64,000 nt of DNA from an uncultured Sphingomonas sp. (GTDB lineage Bacteria > Pseudomonadota > Alphaproteobacteria > Sphingomonadales > Sphingomonadaceae), in the NCBI RefSeq assembly GCF_913776855.1, contig NZ_CAJYQD010000034.1:157363-221362 (forward strand), read 5' to 3'. The stretch's first letter is position 1. Every line of letters starts with the position of its first letter. The translations under genes and the position numbers were made by a program. This document shows, one piece after another, positions 34,933-43,246 of this stretch. The notes below the pieces were generated by a model. It was given only the letters and a program-made list of their open reading frames with translations. It was not told the DNA's origin and did no database searches.

Positions 34933-35673
34933 TCAGTCGCGGTTGCCCATGAAGGACAGCAGGAACTGGAACATGTTCACGAAGTCGAGATAGAGCGACA
35001 GCGCTCCGAGGATCACGGCCTTGCCCGCGAAATCGGTGCCGGCGACCTGGAAATACATCGCCTTGATCCTCTGCGTATCATAGGCGGTCAGACCGGCGAA
35101 CAGCAGCACGCCGACCGCACTGATGATCAGGCTGAACATGCCCGACTGGAAGAAGAGGTTCAGCAGCGACGCGACGATCAGGCCGACCAGGCCCATGATC
35201 AGGAAGGTGCCGAACCCGGTCAGGTCGCGCTTGGTCGTATAGCCGTACAGGCTGAGCGCCAGGAACGCGGTCGCGGTCGAGAAGAAGGTCAGCGCGATCG
35301 ACGGCCCGGTGTAGCGCAGGAAGATCGTCGACATCGACAGACCCATCACCGCCGCGAATGCCCAGAACAGCCCCTGCGCAGCGCCGGTCGACAGGCGGTT
35401 GATACCGAAGCTCATCACCATCACGAAGATCAGCGGCGAGAACATGATGAGGTACTTCAGCGCGCCCGGCTGGTAGAATACCTGCGCGGCGGGCGAAGCG
35501 TCGCCACCCCATGAGAACAACAGCGCGACGATGCCGGTCAACAGCACGCCCGAAGCCATGTAGTTGTATACCGAAAGCATGTAGGACCGCAGCCCCGCAT
35601 CGCGCGCCATGTCGGTGGTGCGGTTGCGGGTAATCGGTGCGGCCGTCGTCCGGGGATCGGACCAGTTCGCCAT
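34933..35673 (-). CDS. Bax inhibitor-1/YccA family membrane protein
   Basis: A 246-residue protein with seven membrane helices after a 30-residue polar N-terminus (PITRNRTTDMARDAGLRSYML). Family signatures are YNYMASGVLLTGIVALL and, near the end, GLTAYDTQRIKAMY, which contains the conserved Asp of the pH-sensing pore, then GALSLYLDFVNMFQFLL. Bacterial relatives (YccA, BsYetJ) are calcium-leak channels or modulators of the FtsH protease. GAGGAG precedes the ATG, and a strong terminator follows. Monocistronic. Confidence 0.9.
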   Translation of the reverse strand: MANWSDPRTTAAPITRNRTTDMARDAGLRSYMLSVYNYMASGVLLTGIVALLFSWGGDASPAAQVFYQPGALKYLIMFSPLIFVMVMSFGINRLSTGAAQGLFWAFAAVMGLSMSTIFLRYTGPSIALTFFSTATAFLALSLYGYTTKRDLTGFGTFLIMGLVGLIVASLLNLFFQSGMFSLIISAVGVLLFAGLTAYDTQRIKAMYFQVAGTDFAGKAVILGALSLYLDFVNMFQFLLSFMGNRD

Positions 35674-35790
35674 TGTAAACTCCTCTTCCCGGCACACATG
35701 CCGGATGGTGGAAATATCGTCCGGCCGACGGGCGATTTCAAGGCAAACGCGGGTAGCAACACTTTGTTACGTCACGGGGAGGAATCACGC

Positions 35791-36324
35791 TTGCACCGCC
35801 TGTTCGTCGCACTCCGCCCACCGGCAGCGATGCGCCGGATATTGCTGGACATCATGCACGGCATCGATGGTGCGCGGTGGCAGGACGAGGACCAGTTGCA
35901 CATCACGCTGCGCTATATCGGCGAGGTCGAGCGCCCTGTTGCCGAGGACATCGCCGTCGCGTTGCAGGCAATCCGCGCCCCGGCGTTCGACCTGTCCCTG
36001 TCGGGGGTCGGACGATTCGATACCGGCGCGCGGGGCCGTGCGCTATGGGCCGGCGTCGCACCGCAGGATACGGTAGCGGCGTTGCATCGCAAGGTCGACC
36101 ACGCGCTGGTCCGTGTCGGCCTGCCCCCCGAAGGGCGTGCGTTCCTGCCCCATATCACGGTCGCCCGGCTGAACCGCGGGTCGGGACCGGTCGAAGGCTT
36201 TCTGGCGGCGCAGGCCGCGCTGCGTTCCCCGCCGATGCGGTTCGATCACGTGACCCTGTACGAAAGTCATCTGGGCAGCGACGGCGCCTGGTATGAACCG
36301 ATTGTCCGCTGTCCGTTGCGCTGA
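35791..36324 (+). CDS. thpR: RNA 2',3'-cyclic phosphodiesterase
   Basis: A 177-residue two-histidine (2H) phosphoesterase. The paired catalytic motifs are His37-x-Thr39 (QLHITLRYIGE) and His121-x-Thr123 (LPHITVARL), with the expected FVALRPP strand at the N-terminus. These enzymes hydrolyse 2',3'-cyclic phosphodiesters in RNA ends. The start is a TTG with GGGGAGGA seven bases upstream; the frame is open further back but no better start exists. It is divergent from the Bax-inhibitor gene. Confidence 0.88.
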   Translation: MHRLFVALRPPAAMRRILLDIMHGIDGARWQDEDQLHITLRYIGEVERPVAEDIAVALQAIRAPAFDLSLSGVGRFDTGARGRALWAGVAPQDTVAALHRKVDHALVRVGLPPEGRAFLPHITVARLNRGSGPVEGFLAAQAALRSPPMRFDHVTLYESHLGSDGAWYEPIVRCPLR

Positions 36325-36430
36325 ACACGTCCCGAACCTGAACGGGAGCCTGTCGTTTCGTTCATGAAACCGTCAGCGCGAGGATGCGTTAAGGGGCCAC
36401 AGCAGGAATACGGACGAAAGGAAGAACCCC

Positions 36431-36763
36431 ATGCGCACTATCATCATGGCACTCGCCGCGGCATCGCTGCTGGCCCCGGTCGGCCCGACCTTTTCGAAGC
36501 ACGGCATTTCGGTCGGCAAGACCGAAGCTGAGGCACAGCGCCGCTACAAGTATCGCGAATGGCGCGGTCGCGACGGCCGTCGTTACTGCCGCAAGGAAAA
36601 CGGTACGACCGGCCTGGTCGTAGGCGGTGTCGCCGGCGCGCTGGTCGGCCGGACGATCGATACGCGCGGCGACCGCACGCTCGGCACGCTGCTGGGTGCC
36701 GGCGCGGGCGCGCTGGCCGGTCGCGAGATCGAGCGCAGCGGCAGCCGTGGCCGTTGCCGTTGA
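36431..36763 (+). CDS. glycine-zipper 2TM-type small protein
   Basis: A 110-residue protein with an N-terminal signal-like helix (MRTIIMALAAASLLAPVG), a basic middle (RRYKYREWRGRDGRRYCRKENG) and the glycine-zipper stretch TTGLVVGGVAGALVGRTID...GTLLGAGAGALAGREIE. Glycine-zipper proteins of this sort (Rick_17kDa/17-kDa antigen-like) associate with the cell envelope, sometimes as surface antigens. It has a ribosome-binding site (GGAAGAACCCC) and a terminator after the stop. Confidence 0.8.
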   Translation: MRTIIMALAAASLLAPVGPTFSKHGISVGKTEAEAQRRYKYREWRGRDGRRYCRKENGTTGLVVGGVAGALVGRTIDTRGDRTLGTLLGAGAGALAGREIERSGSRGRCR

Positions 36764-36792
36764 ACCTTAACCGGTCTGGCGAATTCTGAGGA

Positions 36793-36822
36793 GCGGGTCC
36801 GGCGACGGGCCCGCCCCTTCTT
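36793..36822 (+). terminator. terminator after the glycine-zipper gene
   Basis: GCGGGTCC and GGGCCCGC pair (one G-T wobble) around a six-base loop and are followed by CCCTTCTTC, a weak T tract. Located 30 bases after the stop. Confidence 0.55.
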
Positions 36823-36841
36823 CATTCGCAAAGGTTTCGCC

Positions 36842-37267
36842 ATGATCCGCAGTGCATCCGCCCGCTACGAAGGCCTCGGCAAGGACGGCAAGGGCCATGT
36901 ATCAACCCAGTCAGGCGTGCTGTCCGACCAGCAATATGGCTTCAACACTCGGTTCGAAGACGGCAAGGGCACGAACCCGGAAGAACTGATCGCTGCTGCC
37001 CATGCCAGCTGCTTCACGATGGCGCTGAGCTTTGCGCTGGCCGGCGCGGGCTTTGCCGACGGCACGCTGGAGACGACCGCCAAGGTGACCCTCGACAAGG
37101 ACGGCGACGGGTTCAAGGTCACGAAGTCGGCGCTGACGCTGACCGCCCACGTCCCCGGCATCGACCAGGCGAAGTTCGAGGAGATTGCAGCCGGTGCGAA
37201 GGCTGGGTGCCCGATCTCGAAGCTGCTAAATGCCGAGATCACGCTGGAGCATAGCCTGACGGCGTAA
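36842..37267 (+). CDS. osmC: OsmC-family peroxiredoxin
   Basis: A 141-residue cytoplasmic enzyme that reduces organic hydroperoxides. The two redox cysteines are Cys57 in EELIAAAHASCFTMALS and Cys123 in AKAGCPISKLLNAEI, with the conserved catalytic Glu48-type acid in NPEELI. The N-terminal SARYEGLGKDGKGHVSTQSG is typical of the OsmC rather than Ohr branch. The gene appears monocistronic, following the glycine-zipper gene's terminator by about 20 bases. Osmotic or oxidative-stress induction is known for relatives; no operator is visible here. Confidence 0.9.
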   Translation: MIRSASARYEGLGKDGKGHVSTQSGVLSDQQYGFNTRFEDGKGTNPEELIAAAHASCFTMALSFALAGAGFADGTLETTAKVTLDKDGDGFKVTKSALTLTAHVPGIDQAKFEEIAAGAKAGCPISKLLNAEITLEHSLTA

Positions 37268-37280
37268 GCTTGTCCGGTGC

Positions 37281-37306
37281 ATGTCCCCGCCTGCGCGGGG
37301 ATATGA
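37281..37306. repeat. single REP unit
   Basis: TGTCCCCGCCTGCGCGGGGA is one half of the paired palindromes seen elsewhere, here alone and just upstream of a glycosyltransferase gene. Confidence 0.6.
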
Positions 37307-37351
37307 TGTTTTCGCGAAGCCTTCACCCTTTTCCCGCTACACCGGCCGGCG

Positions 37352-38518
37352 ATGCTGCGTGTCCTGACCCTCGCCACCCTGTTCCCCGATGCCGTGCGGC
37401 CGAATTTCGGGGTGTTCGTCGAGCGCCAGACGTTGGGGCTGGCTGCGCTGGAACAGGTGGAGGTGCGGGTGATCGCGCCGGTCGGCCTGCCGCCCTTCCC
37501 GCTGTCGCTGCATCCGGGCTACCGCGCCTTGGCCGCCCTGCCGGAGCAGGAGATGTGGAAGGGACTGTGTGTCGACCGGCCACGTTTCCTGAATGTGCCC
37601 GCGACGCAGGGGCGGTTCCATGTCGCGGGACTGGCACGGCGTCTCGTGCCGCACCTGACCCGGTTGCGCGAAAGCTTTGCCTTCGACGTCATCGACGCCG
37701 AATTCTTCTTCCCCGACGGACCTGCCGCCGTCGGGCTGGGCAGGCGGTTCGGCGTGCCGGTGTCGATCAAGGCGCGCGGGGCCGACATCCACCATTGGGG
37801 CCATGCACCTGCCACCGCCGCGCAGGTCCGCGCCGCCGGACAGGGCGCCGACGGGCTGCTGGCCGTATCGCAGTCGATGGCCGACGATATCGCCGCCGCC
37901 GGAATCGACCGGCCGGTCCGCGTCCATCGCACCGGCATCGACCGCAGCCGCTTCGGCAGTATCGACCGTGCCGACGCGCGCCAGCGGCTGGGCATTACCG
38001 GCCCGCTGGTGGTGTCGCTGGGCGCGCTGATCCCGCGCAAGGGGCATCGGATCGTGCTGGACGCGGTGGCCGCATTGCCCGGTGTCGGGCTGTGGATCGT
38101 CGGCGGCGGGCCGGATCACGCGGCGCTGGCGGCGCGGATCGCGGAACTGGGCATCGGCGACCGGGTGATGCTGTGCGGGGCGATGCCGCATGGCGACCTG
38201 CCCGACGTGTTGGCCGCCGCGGACGTCATGGCGCTGGCATCGTCTTCGGAAGGACTTGCCAATGCCTGGGTCGAGGCGTTGGCCAGCGGGACGCCGATCG
38301 TCATTCCTGATGCCGGCGCCGCGCGAGAGGTCGTGATCGTGCCGGCCGCCGGACGGATCGTCGCGCGGGAATCGAGCGCCTTCGCGCAGGGGATCGCGGC
38401 GGTCCTGTCGCAGCCGGTCGACCGGCAAGCGACGCAGGCGGTGGTCGAGGCGTTCAGTTGGGAGCGTAATGCGCTGGAGTTGCGCGCGCATCTGGCGGGA
38501 TTGGTGGCGGGGCGGTGA
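37352..38518 (+). CDS. family 4 glycosyltransferase
   Basis: A 388-residue GT-B enzyme. N-terminal acceptor domain: LRVLTLATLFPDAVRPNFGVFVERQ and FDVIDAEFFFPDGPAAVGLGRRFGVPV. C-terminal donor domain: VVSLGALIPRKGHRIVLDAV, LWIVGGGPDHAALAARI, VMLCGAMPHGDLPDVLAAADVMAL and SEGLANAWVEALASGTPIV with the E-x7-type Glu. It would transfer a sugar from a nucleotide donor to a glycan or lipid. No operon partner is on the same strand; a REP-pair element of the CCCAGC type lies downstream, as it does after the other glycosyltransferase cluster. Confidence 0.88.
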   Translation: MLRVLTLATLFPDAVRPNFGVFVERQTLGLAALEQVEVRVIAPVGLPPFPLSLHPGYRALAALPEQEMWKGLCVDRPRFLNVPATQGRFHVAGLARRLVPHLTRLRESFAFDVIDAEFFFPDGPAAVGLGRRFGVPVSIKARGADIHHWGHAPATAAQVRAAGQGADGLLAVSQSMADDIAAAGIDRPVRVHRTGIDRSRFGSIDRADARQRLGITGPLVVSLGALIPRKGHRIVLDAVAALPGVGLWIVGGGPDHAALAARIAELGIGDRVMLCGAMPHGDLPDVLAAADVMALASSSEGLANAWVEALASGTPIVIPDAGAAREVVIVPAAGRIVARESSAFAQGIAAVLSQPVDRQATQAVVEAFSWERNALELRAHLAGLVAGR

Positions 38519-38561
38519 CCGCCTGACCACAGATGTCGCCGATTGTTCCCGTCGGATCGCG

Positions 38562-38643
38562 CGTCATCCCAGCGCAGGCTGGGATCTCCTGATGATAGCA
38601 CGCAACAAGAGCCGCTCGAGGCCCTAGCCTTCGCTGGGGCGAC
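38562..38643. repeat. REP-pair element, CCCAGC type (inverted copy)
   Basis: Reverse complement of the element at 19886 with a handful of differences. Shared parts include CCCAGCCTGCGCTGGGAT, GTGCTATCA and GAGCGGCT, so the similarity runs over about 82 bases and is not limited to the hairpins. Confidence 0.85.
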
Positions 38644-38730
38644 GGTTCAATTTCGACGGATCGGCCCCGAAGCACGCTTCTTCATCGACCTATCCCAGCC
38701 GGTGCCGGGAAGACGAAGACGTTTATCGCG

Positions 38731-39096
38731 TCAGAGCGGATAGAACGCCGCCGCGATTTGCCGCCCCTCGTCGCGCAGCACGCCCCAGGCGCGGGCGGCG
38801 GCGCGGCTGTCCATCGCCTCGATCCCCAGCCCCAGCGCGTCGAGCTGACGGACCAGCGCGCGCGGCGGCTGGCGCAGCGTCGCGCCGGTGCCGAGCAGCA
38901 GGAACTCCGGCTGCATCGCCAGCACCGCTGCCAGCGCATCGGCATCGAGCGCCTCGAACGCCGGCGGCTCCCACAGATCCGCGCGCTGCGGGGTCATCAG
39001 CAGCGCGGGATAGATGCCGTCATCGACGCGAAACCCGGCGCTGGTCAGGCCGGAGACGACCGGGCCGTCGCCCTTGCGGACCCGGTCGAGCTTCAC
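38731..39096 (-). CDS. Mth938-like domain protein
   Basis: A 121-residue cytoplasmic protein with the Mth938/NDUFAF3-like pattern: FRVDDGIYPALLMTPQRADLWE, then FLLLGTGATLRQPP and GIEAMDSRAAARAWGVLRDEGR near the C-terminus. The eukaryotic relative NDUFAF3 is a complex I assembly factor; the bacterial role is not known. Its GTG start overlaps the stop of secF (GTGA), so it is the last gene of the yajC-secD-secF operon. I recall that this placement after secF is conserved in alphaproteobacteria. Confidence 0.85.
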   Translation of the reverse strand: MKLDRVRKGDGPVVSGLTSAGFRVDDGIYPALLMTPQRADLWEPPAFEALDADALAAVLAMQPEFLLLGTGATLRQPPRALVRQLDALGLGIEAMDSRAAARAWGVLRDEGRQIAAAFYPL

Positions 39097-40055
39097 CGCG
39101 GCGCCTTGCCCGGCGCGATGTCCTTGACCGTCCCCTCACCCACCGGCGCACCGGGCTTCAGCTCCAGCGTGATGAGCAGCGACGACGACACATAGATCGA
39201 CGAATAGGTACCGACGACCACGCCCAGGATCATAGCGGCGGTGAAGCCGCGCAGCACATGGCCGCCGAACACGAGCAGCGCCGTCAGCGCCAGCAGGATG
39301 GTCAGCGAGGTCATCACCGTGCGCGGCAGCGTTTCGTTGACCGACAGGTCGATCAGCTCGCGCATCTCCATCTTGCGGAACTTGCGCATGTTTTCGCGGA
39401 TACGATCGTCGATCACCATCTTGTCGTTGATCGAATAGCCGATGATGGTCAGGACCGCCGCGACGATGGTCAGGTCGAACGCGAACTGTTCGCGGAACAG
39501 CGCGAAGAAGCCCAGCGTCATCAGCACGTCGTGGACGATCGCGACCGCCGTCGACACGCCGAACTGCCACTCGTAGCGGAACCACGAAAAGATCGCGATG
39601 CCGACGATCGCCAGCATGACCGCGAGGATGCCGTTGGTCACCAGTTCGTTGGAAACCTTGCCCGACACGGTCGAATAGTTGCTGAAGGTCGCGCCGGGGA
39701 ATTCGGCGGCAAGCGTCGCCTTCACCCGTTCGACCAGCCGGTCGGTCGCGCCCGAATCCCCCTCGGGTACCGGCAGGCGGATCGACACGATCGTCGGATC
39801 GCCGAACTGCTGGATCGCGGGTTCACCCACGCCCAGCCGTTCGATGCTCGCACGCACCTTGTCGATCGCCGGCGGAGCGGCGAACTTCTCTTCGATCGCG
39901 ACGCCGCCCATGAAGTCGACGCCGAAGTTCAGGCCCCGCACGAACACCAGCCCGACCGCGAGGATGCTGAGGATCAGCGTCACGGTGAACGCGATTTTCC
40001 GCAGCGCGACGAAGCGGATGTTGGTGTTGTCGGGAACCAGCTTGATGAGACGCAT
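39093..40055 (-). CDS. secF: protein translocase subunit SecF
   Basis: A 320-residue integral membrane protein with six helices and one large periplasmic loop (about residues 45-140). Signatures are FGVDFMGGVAIEEKF after helix one, TVSGKVSNELV before helix two, and the conserved TIIGYSINDKMVIDDRIREN, then ALTALLVFGGHVLRGFTAAMILG. With SecD it uses the proton gradient to pull proteins across the inner membrane. The ATG is 12 bases after the secD stop. Its stop overlaps the Mth938-like gene. Confidence 0.96.
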   Translation of the reverse strand: MRLIKLVPDNTNIRFVALRKIAFTVTLILSILAVGLVFVRGLNFGVDFMGGVAIEEKFAAPPAIDKVRASIERLGVGEPAIQQFGDPTIVSIRLPVPEGDSGATDRLVERVKATLAAEFPGATFSNYSTVSGKVSNELVTNGILAVMLAIVGIAIFSWFRYEWQFGVSTAVAIVHDVLMTLGFFALFREQFAFDLTIVAAVLTIIGYSINDKMVIDDRIRENMRKFRKMEMRELIDLSVNETLPRTVMTSLTILLALTALLVFGGHVLRGFTAAMILGVVVGTYSSIYVSSSLLITLELKPGAPVGEGTVKDIAPGKAPR

Positions 40056-40067
40056 GACGCCGGGGCC

Positions 40068-41660
40068 TTAAATGGTGATGTCGGTCGGACGATGGCGGCG
40101 CATCCATCCGGCAACCAGCATCCGCGTGAAGGTGACGGCGGTGAACACCGAGCTGGCGATGCCGAGCAGCAGCACGACCGCGAACCCGCGGATCGGGCCG
40201 GAGCCGAGGATCAGCATGATGAACCCCGCAATGGCGTGGGTCACGTTCGCCTCGAAAATGGTCCGGCTCGCTTCCTTGTAGCCCAGCTCGAGCGATTGCA
40301 GCACGCTGCGCCCCCGCCTGCGTTCTTCGCGGATACGTTCGTTGATAAGCACGTTCGCGTCGACCGCGGTACCGATGGTCAGGACGAAGCCGGCAATACC
40401 GGGCAGCGTCAGCGTCGCCTTCAGGAACGCCATCACCGCCAGGATCATCAGGATGTTCAGCACGACCGCGATGGTCGAATAGATGCCGAACCGGCCATAG
40501 GTCATGACCATGAAGGCGATGACGGCGACCGTCGCGATGATCGCGGCGGTCACGCCCGCCTTGATCGAATCGGCGCCCAGTTCGGGGCTGACCGTGCTTT
40601 CCTGCACGACGGTCAGGTCGACCGGCAGCTTGCCCGAGCGCAGCGCGATCGAGAGCTGGTTGGCCGAATCGACGGTGAAGCCGCCGCTGATCGTCGCGCT
40701 GCCGCCGAGGATCGGTTCGTTGATGTTCGGCGCGGAAATGACCGAATTGTCGACGATGATCGCAAACGGCTTGCCGGTGTTTTCCTGTGTCACCTTTGCG
40801 AAGCGGCGACCGCCTTCCGCATTGAAGTTGATCGTGACGTTGGGCTGGCCGTTCTGGTCATAGGTCTGGCGCGCATCGGCGAGCTGATCGCCCGAGATGA
40901 TCGTGGTGCGCTTGACCGCGATGCCGCCGCCCTGCGCCGGATAGGGCAGGATCTGGCTGCCGGCCGGGGCCTGTCCGCGTGCGACGGCAGCCGGATCGGC
41001 GGTCAGGTCGACCAGCTTGAATTCCAGCCGCGCGGTCTTGCCGAGCAGGTCCTTCAGCGCCTTCGGATCGGACAGGCCCGGCACCTGCACGACGATGCGG
41101 TTGCTGCCCTGCTGGATGATCGTCGGCTCGCGCGTGCCCAGTTCGTCGATGCGGCGGCGCACGACCTCGGTCGCGTCCTTCATCGCATTCTCGACCGCCA
41201 GCTTCAGGCCGGCCTGCGTCGGCGTCAGGACGAAGCGCGTGGTGTCGCGCACCTCGATGTCCCATTCGCGCTGGCCGGTCATCCCCGCCCCGCCGCCGGT
41301 CAGCCCGAGCAGCTTTTCACGCGCGGCATCGACCTGTGCCGCGTCGCGGACCATGAAGCTGATCTGCCCGCCGCGGGTCGAAATATCGCCGACCGCGACG
41401 CGCGGGTTGCGGCGCATTTCGGTCGCGATCATCTCACGCATCGCTTCGACCCGCGTCGCCGCGACGTCCTGCGTCTGCGCTTCGAGCAGGATGTAGCTGC
41501 CGCCGGCCAGATCGAGGCCGAGGTTGATCGTCTGCGACGCGTACCAGTTCGGCAGCTTTGCCCGCACCGATTCCGGCAACAGGCTCGGCACCGCGAACAG
41601 CGACAACAGGATCACGGATGCCCAGATGGCGATCCGTTTCCAGCGGGGAAAGTCGAGCAT
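40068..41660 (-). CDS. secD: protein translocase subunit SecD
   Basis: A 530-residue partner of SecF. Helix one (IAIWASVILLSLFAVPSLLP) is followed by the conserved INLGLDLAGGSYILLEA and the P1 periplasmic domain with VVRRRIDELGTREPTIIQQG. The C-terminal helix bundle has the proton-relay stretch VLTIGTAVDANVLINERIREE and IMLILGSGPIRGFAVVLLLGI. The ATG overlaps the yajC stop by one base (TGATG). The longer open frame upstream merely reads through yajC in another phase. Confidence 0.96.
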   Translation of the reverse strand: MLDFPRWKRIAIWASVILLSLFAVPSLLPESVRAKLPNWYASQTINLGLDLAGGSYILLEAQTQDVAATRVEAMREMIATEMRRNPRVAVGDISTRGGQISFMVRDAAQVDAAREKLLGLTGGGAGMTGQREWDIEVRDTTRFVLTPTQAGLKLAVENAMKDATEVVRRRIDELGTREPTIIQQGSNRIVVQVPGLSDPKALKDLLGKTARLEFKLVDLTADPAAVARGQAPAGSQILPYPAQGGGIAVKRTTIISGDQLADARQTYDQNGQPNVTINFNAEGGRRFAKVTQENTGKPFAIIVDNSVISAPNINEPILGGSATISGGFTVDSANQLSIALRSGKLPVDLTVVQESTVSPELGADSIKAGVTAAIIATVAVIAFMVMTYGRFGIYSTIAVVLNILMILAVMAFLKATLTLPGIAGFVLTIGTAVDANVLINERIREERRRGRSVLQSLELGYKEASRTIFEANVTHAIAGFIMLILGSGPIRGFAVVLLLGIASSVFTAVTFTRMLVAGWMRRHRPTDITI

Positions 41661-42004
41661 CAGTCGTTCGCGGGCTTGGCGCCGGCGGGCGGCGTGACTT
41701 CGGCGATCGTCGCCTTCACCACGCGGACGCGGGTGTTGGCGGCGATTTCCACCTCGACGAACGCGTCCTCGACCTTGGTCACCCGGCCGATGACGCCGCC
41801 GGCGGTGACGACCTGGTCGCCGCGCTTCACAGCGGCGATGGAGGCCTGCAGCGTCTTCATCCGCTTCGACTGCGGACGGATCAGCAGGAAGTAGAAGGCG
41901 ACGAAGATCAGCAGCAGCGGCGCGATGCCGACGAGCGTGCCGATGAAACCACCCGAAGCCGCAGGGGCGGCAGCGGTCTGGGCGAAAGCGGAAGGTACGA
42001 GCAT
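41660..42004 (-). CDS. yajC: Sec translocon accessory subunit YajC
   Basis: A 114-residue protein with one membrane helix (GTLVGIAPLLLIFVAFYFLLIRP) after a short Ala-rich N-terminus, followed by the conserved cytoplasmic QSKRMKTLQASIAAVKRGDQVVTAGGVIGRV. It sits with SecDF at the translocon. First gene of the operon yajC-secD-secF-Mth938. The ATG is chosen because the family starts just before the helix; upstream residues are not conserved. A tRNA gene lies divergently 161 bases away. Confidence 0.95.
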   Translation of the reverse strand: MLVPSAFAQTAAAPAASGGFIGTLVGIAPLLLIFVAFYFLLIRPQSKRMKTLQASIAAVKRGDQVVTAGGVIGRVTKVEDAFVEVEIAANTRVRVVKATIAEVTPPAGAKPAND

Positions 42005-42164
42005 TGCTGGCCTGAATGTCCGAAAAAGCGGACGCCGCGGACACGGCATCCTGATTAACTGCGGGCAGCTATCACCTGCACGGGTCCCACGCAACATTTG
42101 CCCTTGTCGACGCTTCGGGCTTGCATGGCGGCGAAAGCGGGCCTAAAGGCGCGTCCTCTCTGAT

Positions 42165-42241
42165 CGGGGCGTAGCGCAGCCTGGTAGCGCATCACACTGG
42201 GGGTGTGGGGGTCGCAGGTTCGAATCCTGTCGCCCCGACCA
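42165..42241 (+). tRNA. tRNA-Pro (GGG anticodon)
   Basis: A 77-base cloverleaf. The acceptor CGGGGCG pairs with CGCCCCG; D arm GCGCAGCCTGGTAGCGC; anticodon stem TCACA/TGTGG holds the loop CTGGGGG with anticodon GGG; T arm GCAGG-TTCGAAT-CCTGT; A73 and an encoded CCA end it. It reads proline codon CCC and CCU. It is flanked on its 3' side by decayed genes. Confidence 0.96.
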
Positions 42242-42397
42242 GAGAAATCGACGATCTACCGTCGTTCGAAGTTGGCCAGGATGTCTTCCTCCAGCCGCTT
42301 CCGAGGCAGGCTGCCTGATTCGCTCGAAGGCCGGGCGGGCGCAAGCCGCCCTGGCTTACGGAATGTCATTCATGCAACGCGCCGGCATCTGCCCCGG

Positions 42398-42796
42398 CTA
42401 CGACCGGGTGCGCAGCGTGCCGCTGCAGTCCCGCGGATCGCCCAGCGCACCCGTATTGCCGGCGGCACGCGACAAAGAAGAGGTTTCGTAAGTCGCGTCG
42501 CTTCCGCGGAACTGGACTCCGAACAGCCCGTCGTGGCTGCGAAATTCCAGGCGCAGGTTCGACGGATGATAGGCGGAGATGACCTATTGGCGGCAGAGGC
42601 TCGCAGCCGCATCCACGCTGGAGCGATCGCTTTCATCGCCGCCGAAATAGATTTCAGTCCGATCTTCCCGCCAACGCGCGTCACGGCTTTGTGTAGTTCG
42701 CCACGGTCGACATCGCTCCAAACGCCGCCCACACCATCGAACAGGTCCGTCCCTGTGCGGCGCTGACCCGGACGAGTGCGCGGCTGAGGCGGACAA
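42398..42796 (-). pseudogene. interrupted minus-strand reading frame, unknown
   Basis: One minus-strand frame reads plausibly for 61 codons before a stop at 42398 (it includes SNLRLEFRSHDGLFGVQFRG and ends near CSGTLRTRS) but is cut by a TAG at 42584-42586. The same frame continues upstream for some 25 reasonable codons (YFGGDESDRSSVDAAASLC) and then becomes Arg-rich and doubtful. It could be a decayed gene with an amber mutation, or the last 61 codons could be a small gene with a non-standard start. No family recognised. The rest of 42242-42797 holds nothing else that I can support. Confidence 0.35.
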
Positions 42797-42797
42797 G

Positions 42798-43246
42798 ATG
42801 GAGGTTCCTGCGGCGATGGTCGAGCCGCTCGATCAGGATGTCGAACGGGTGATCGCCGCGTTGAAGACGCGGGGCTGCCACGACGATACGATCATCCTGT
42901 TGCCGTCCGACGATGGGCCGATGGACAATGTGACTGAACAGTTCGTGCCTCGCTCGAAGGCCCCGATCCCAAGGCCCCGCCGGCCGACGCATCGCTCGGC
43001 ATCGACAAACACCTGGCCAATATCGGGGCGATGACGAAATATGCCGGCTATGGTCCGGGTTGGGCGCAGGTCGACCCGGTGCCGTCCTGGCTAATGACGG
43101 TCGGCAGTTTCCGGTGCGCGACTGGTCATCGCGCCAATTCCCGACCTCGCATATCGGCTTTTGCGTTGCCTATCGCCCCTGACGACCTGCCCAAGCGGCT
43201 GTCGGCAGCGGTCGCCGACCCCACGCGGCAGATCGGTCAGGCATAG
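42798..43246 (+). pseudogene. arylsulfatase-like gene remnant
   Basis: The first part (AAMVEPLDQDVERVIAALK then HDDTIILLPSDDG) looks like the late core of an arylsulfatase, where an Asp/Asn-Gly motif normally follows (SDNG). After about codon 48 the similarity continues in a different frame: DPKAPPADASLGIDKHLANIG and YAGYGPGWAQVDPVPSWL resemble the sulfatase segment before the TPFR motif. The N-terminal catalytic Cys/Ser region and the C-terminus are absent. So it is a frameshifted fragment, not a working gene. The last part runs into the end of the GST gene. Confidence 0.5.

Noticed and set aside
39258..41894. A plus-strand open frame of 878 codons opposite secF and secD
   Set aside because: Mirror frame of GC-rich genes with no domain and abnormal composition (very rich in Asp, Arg, Gln and His).
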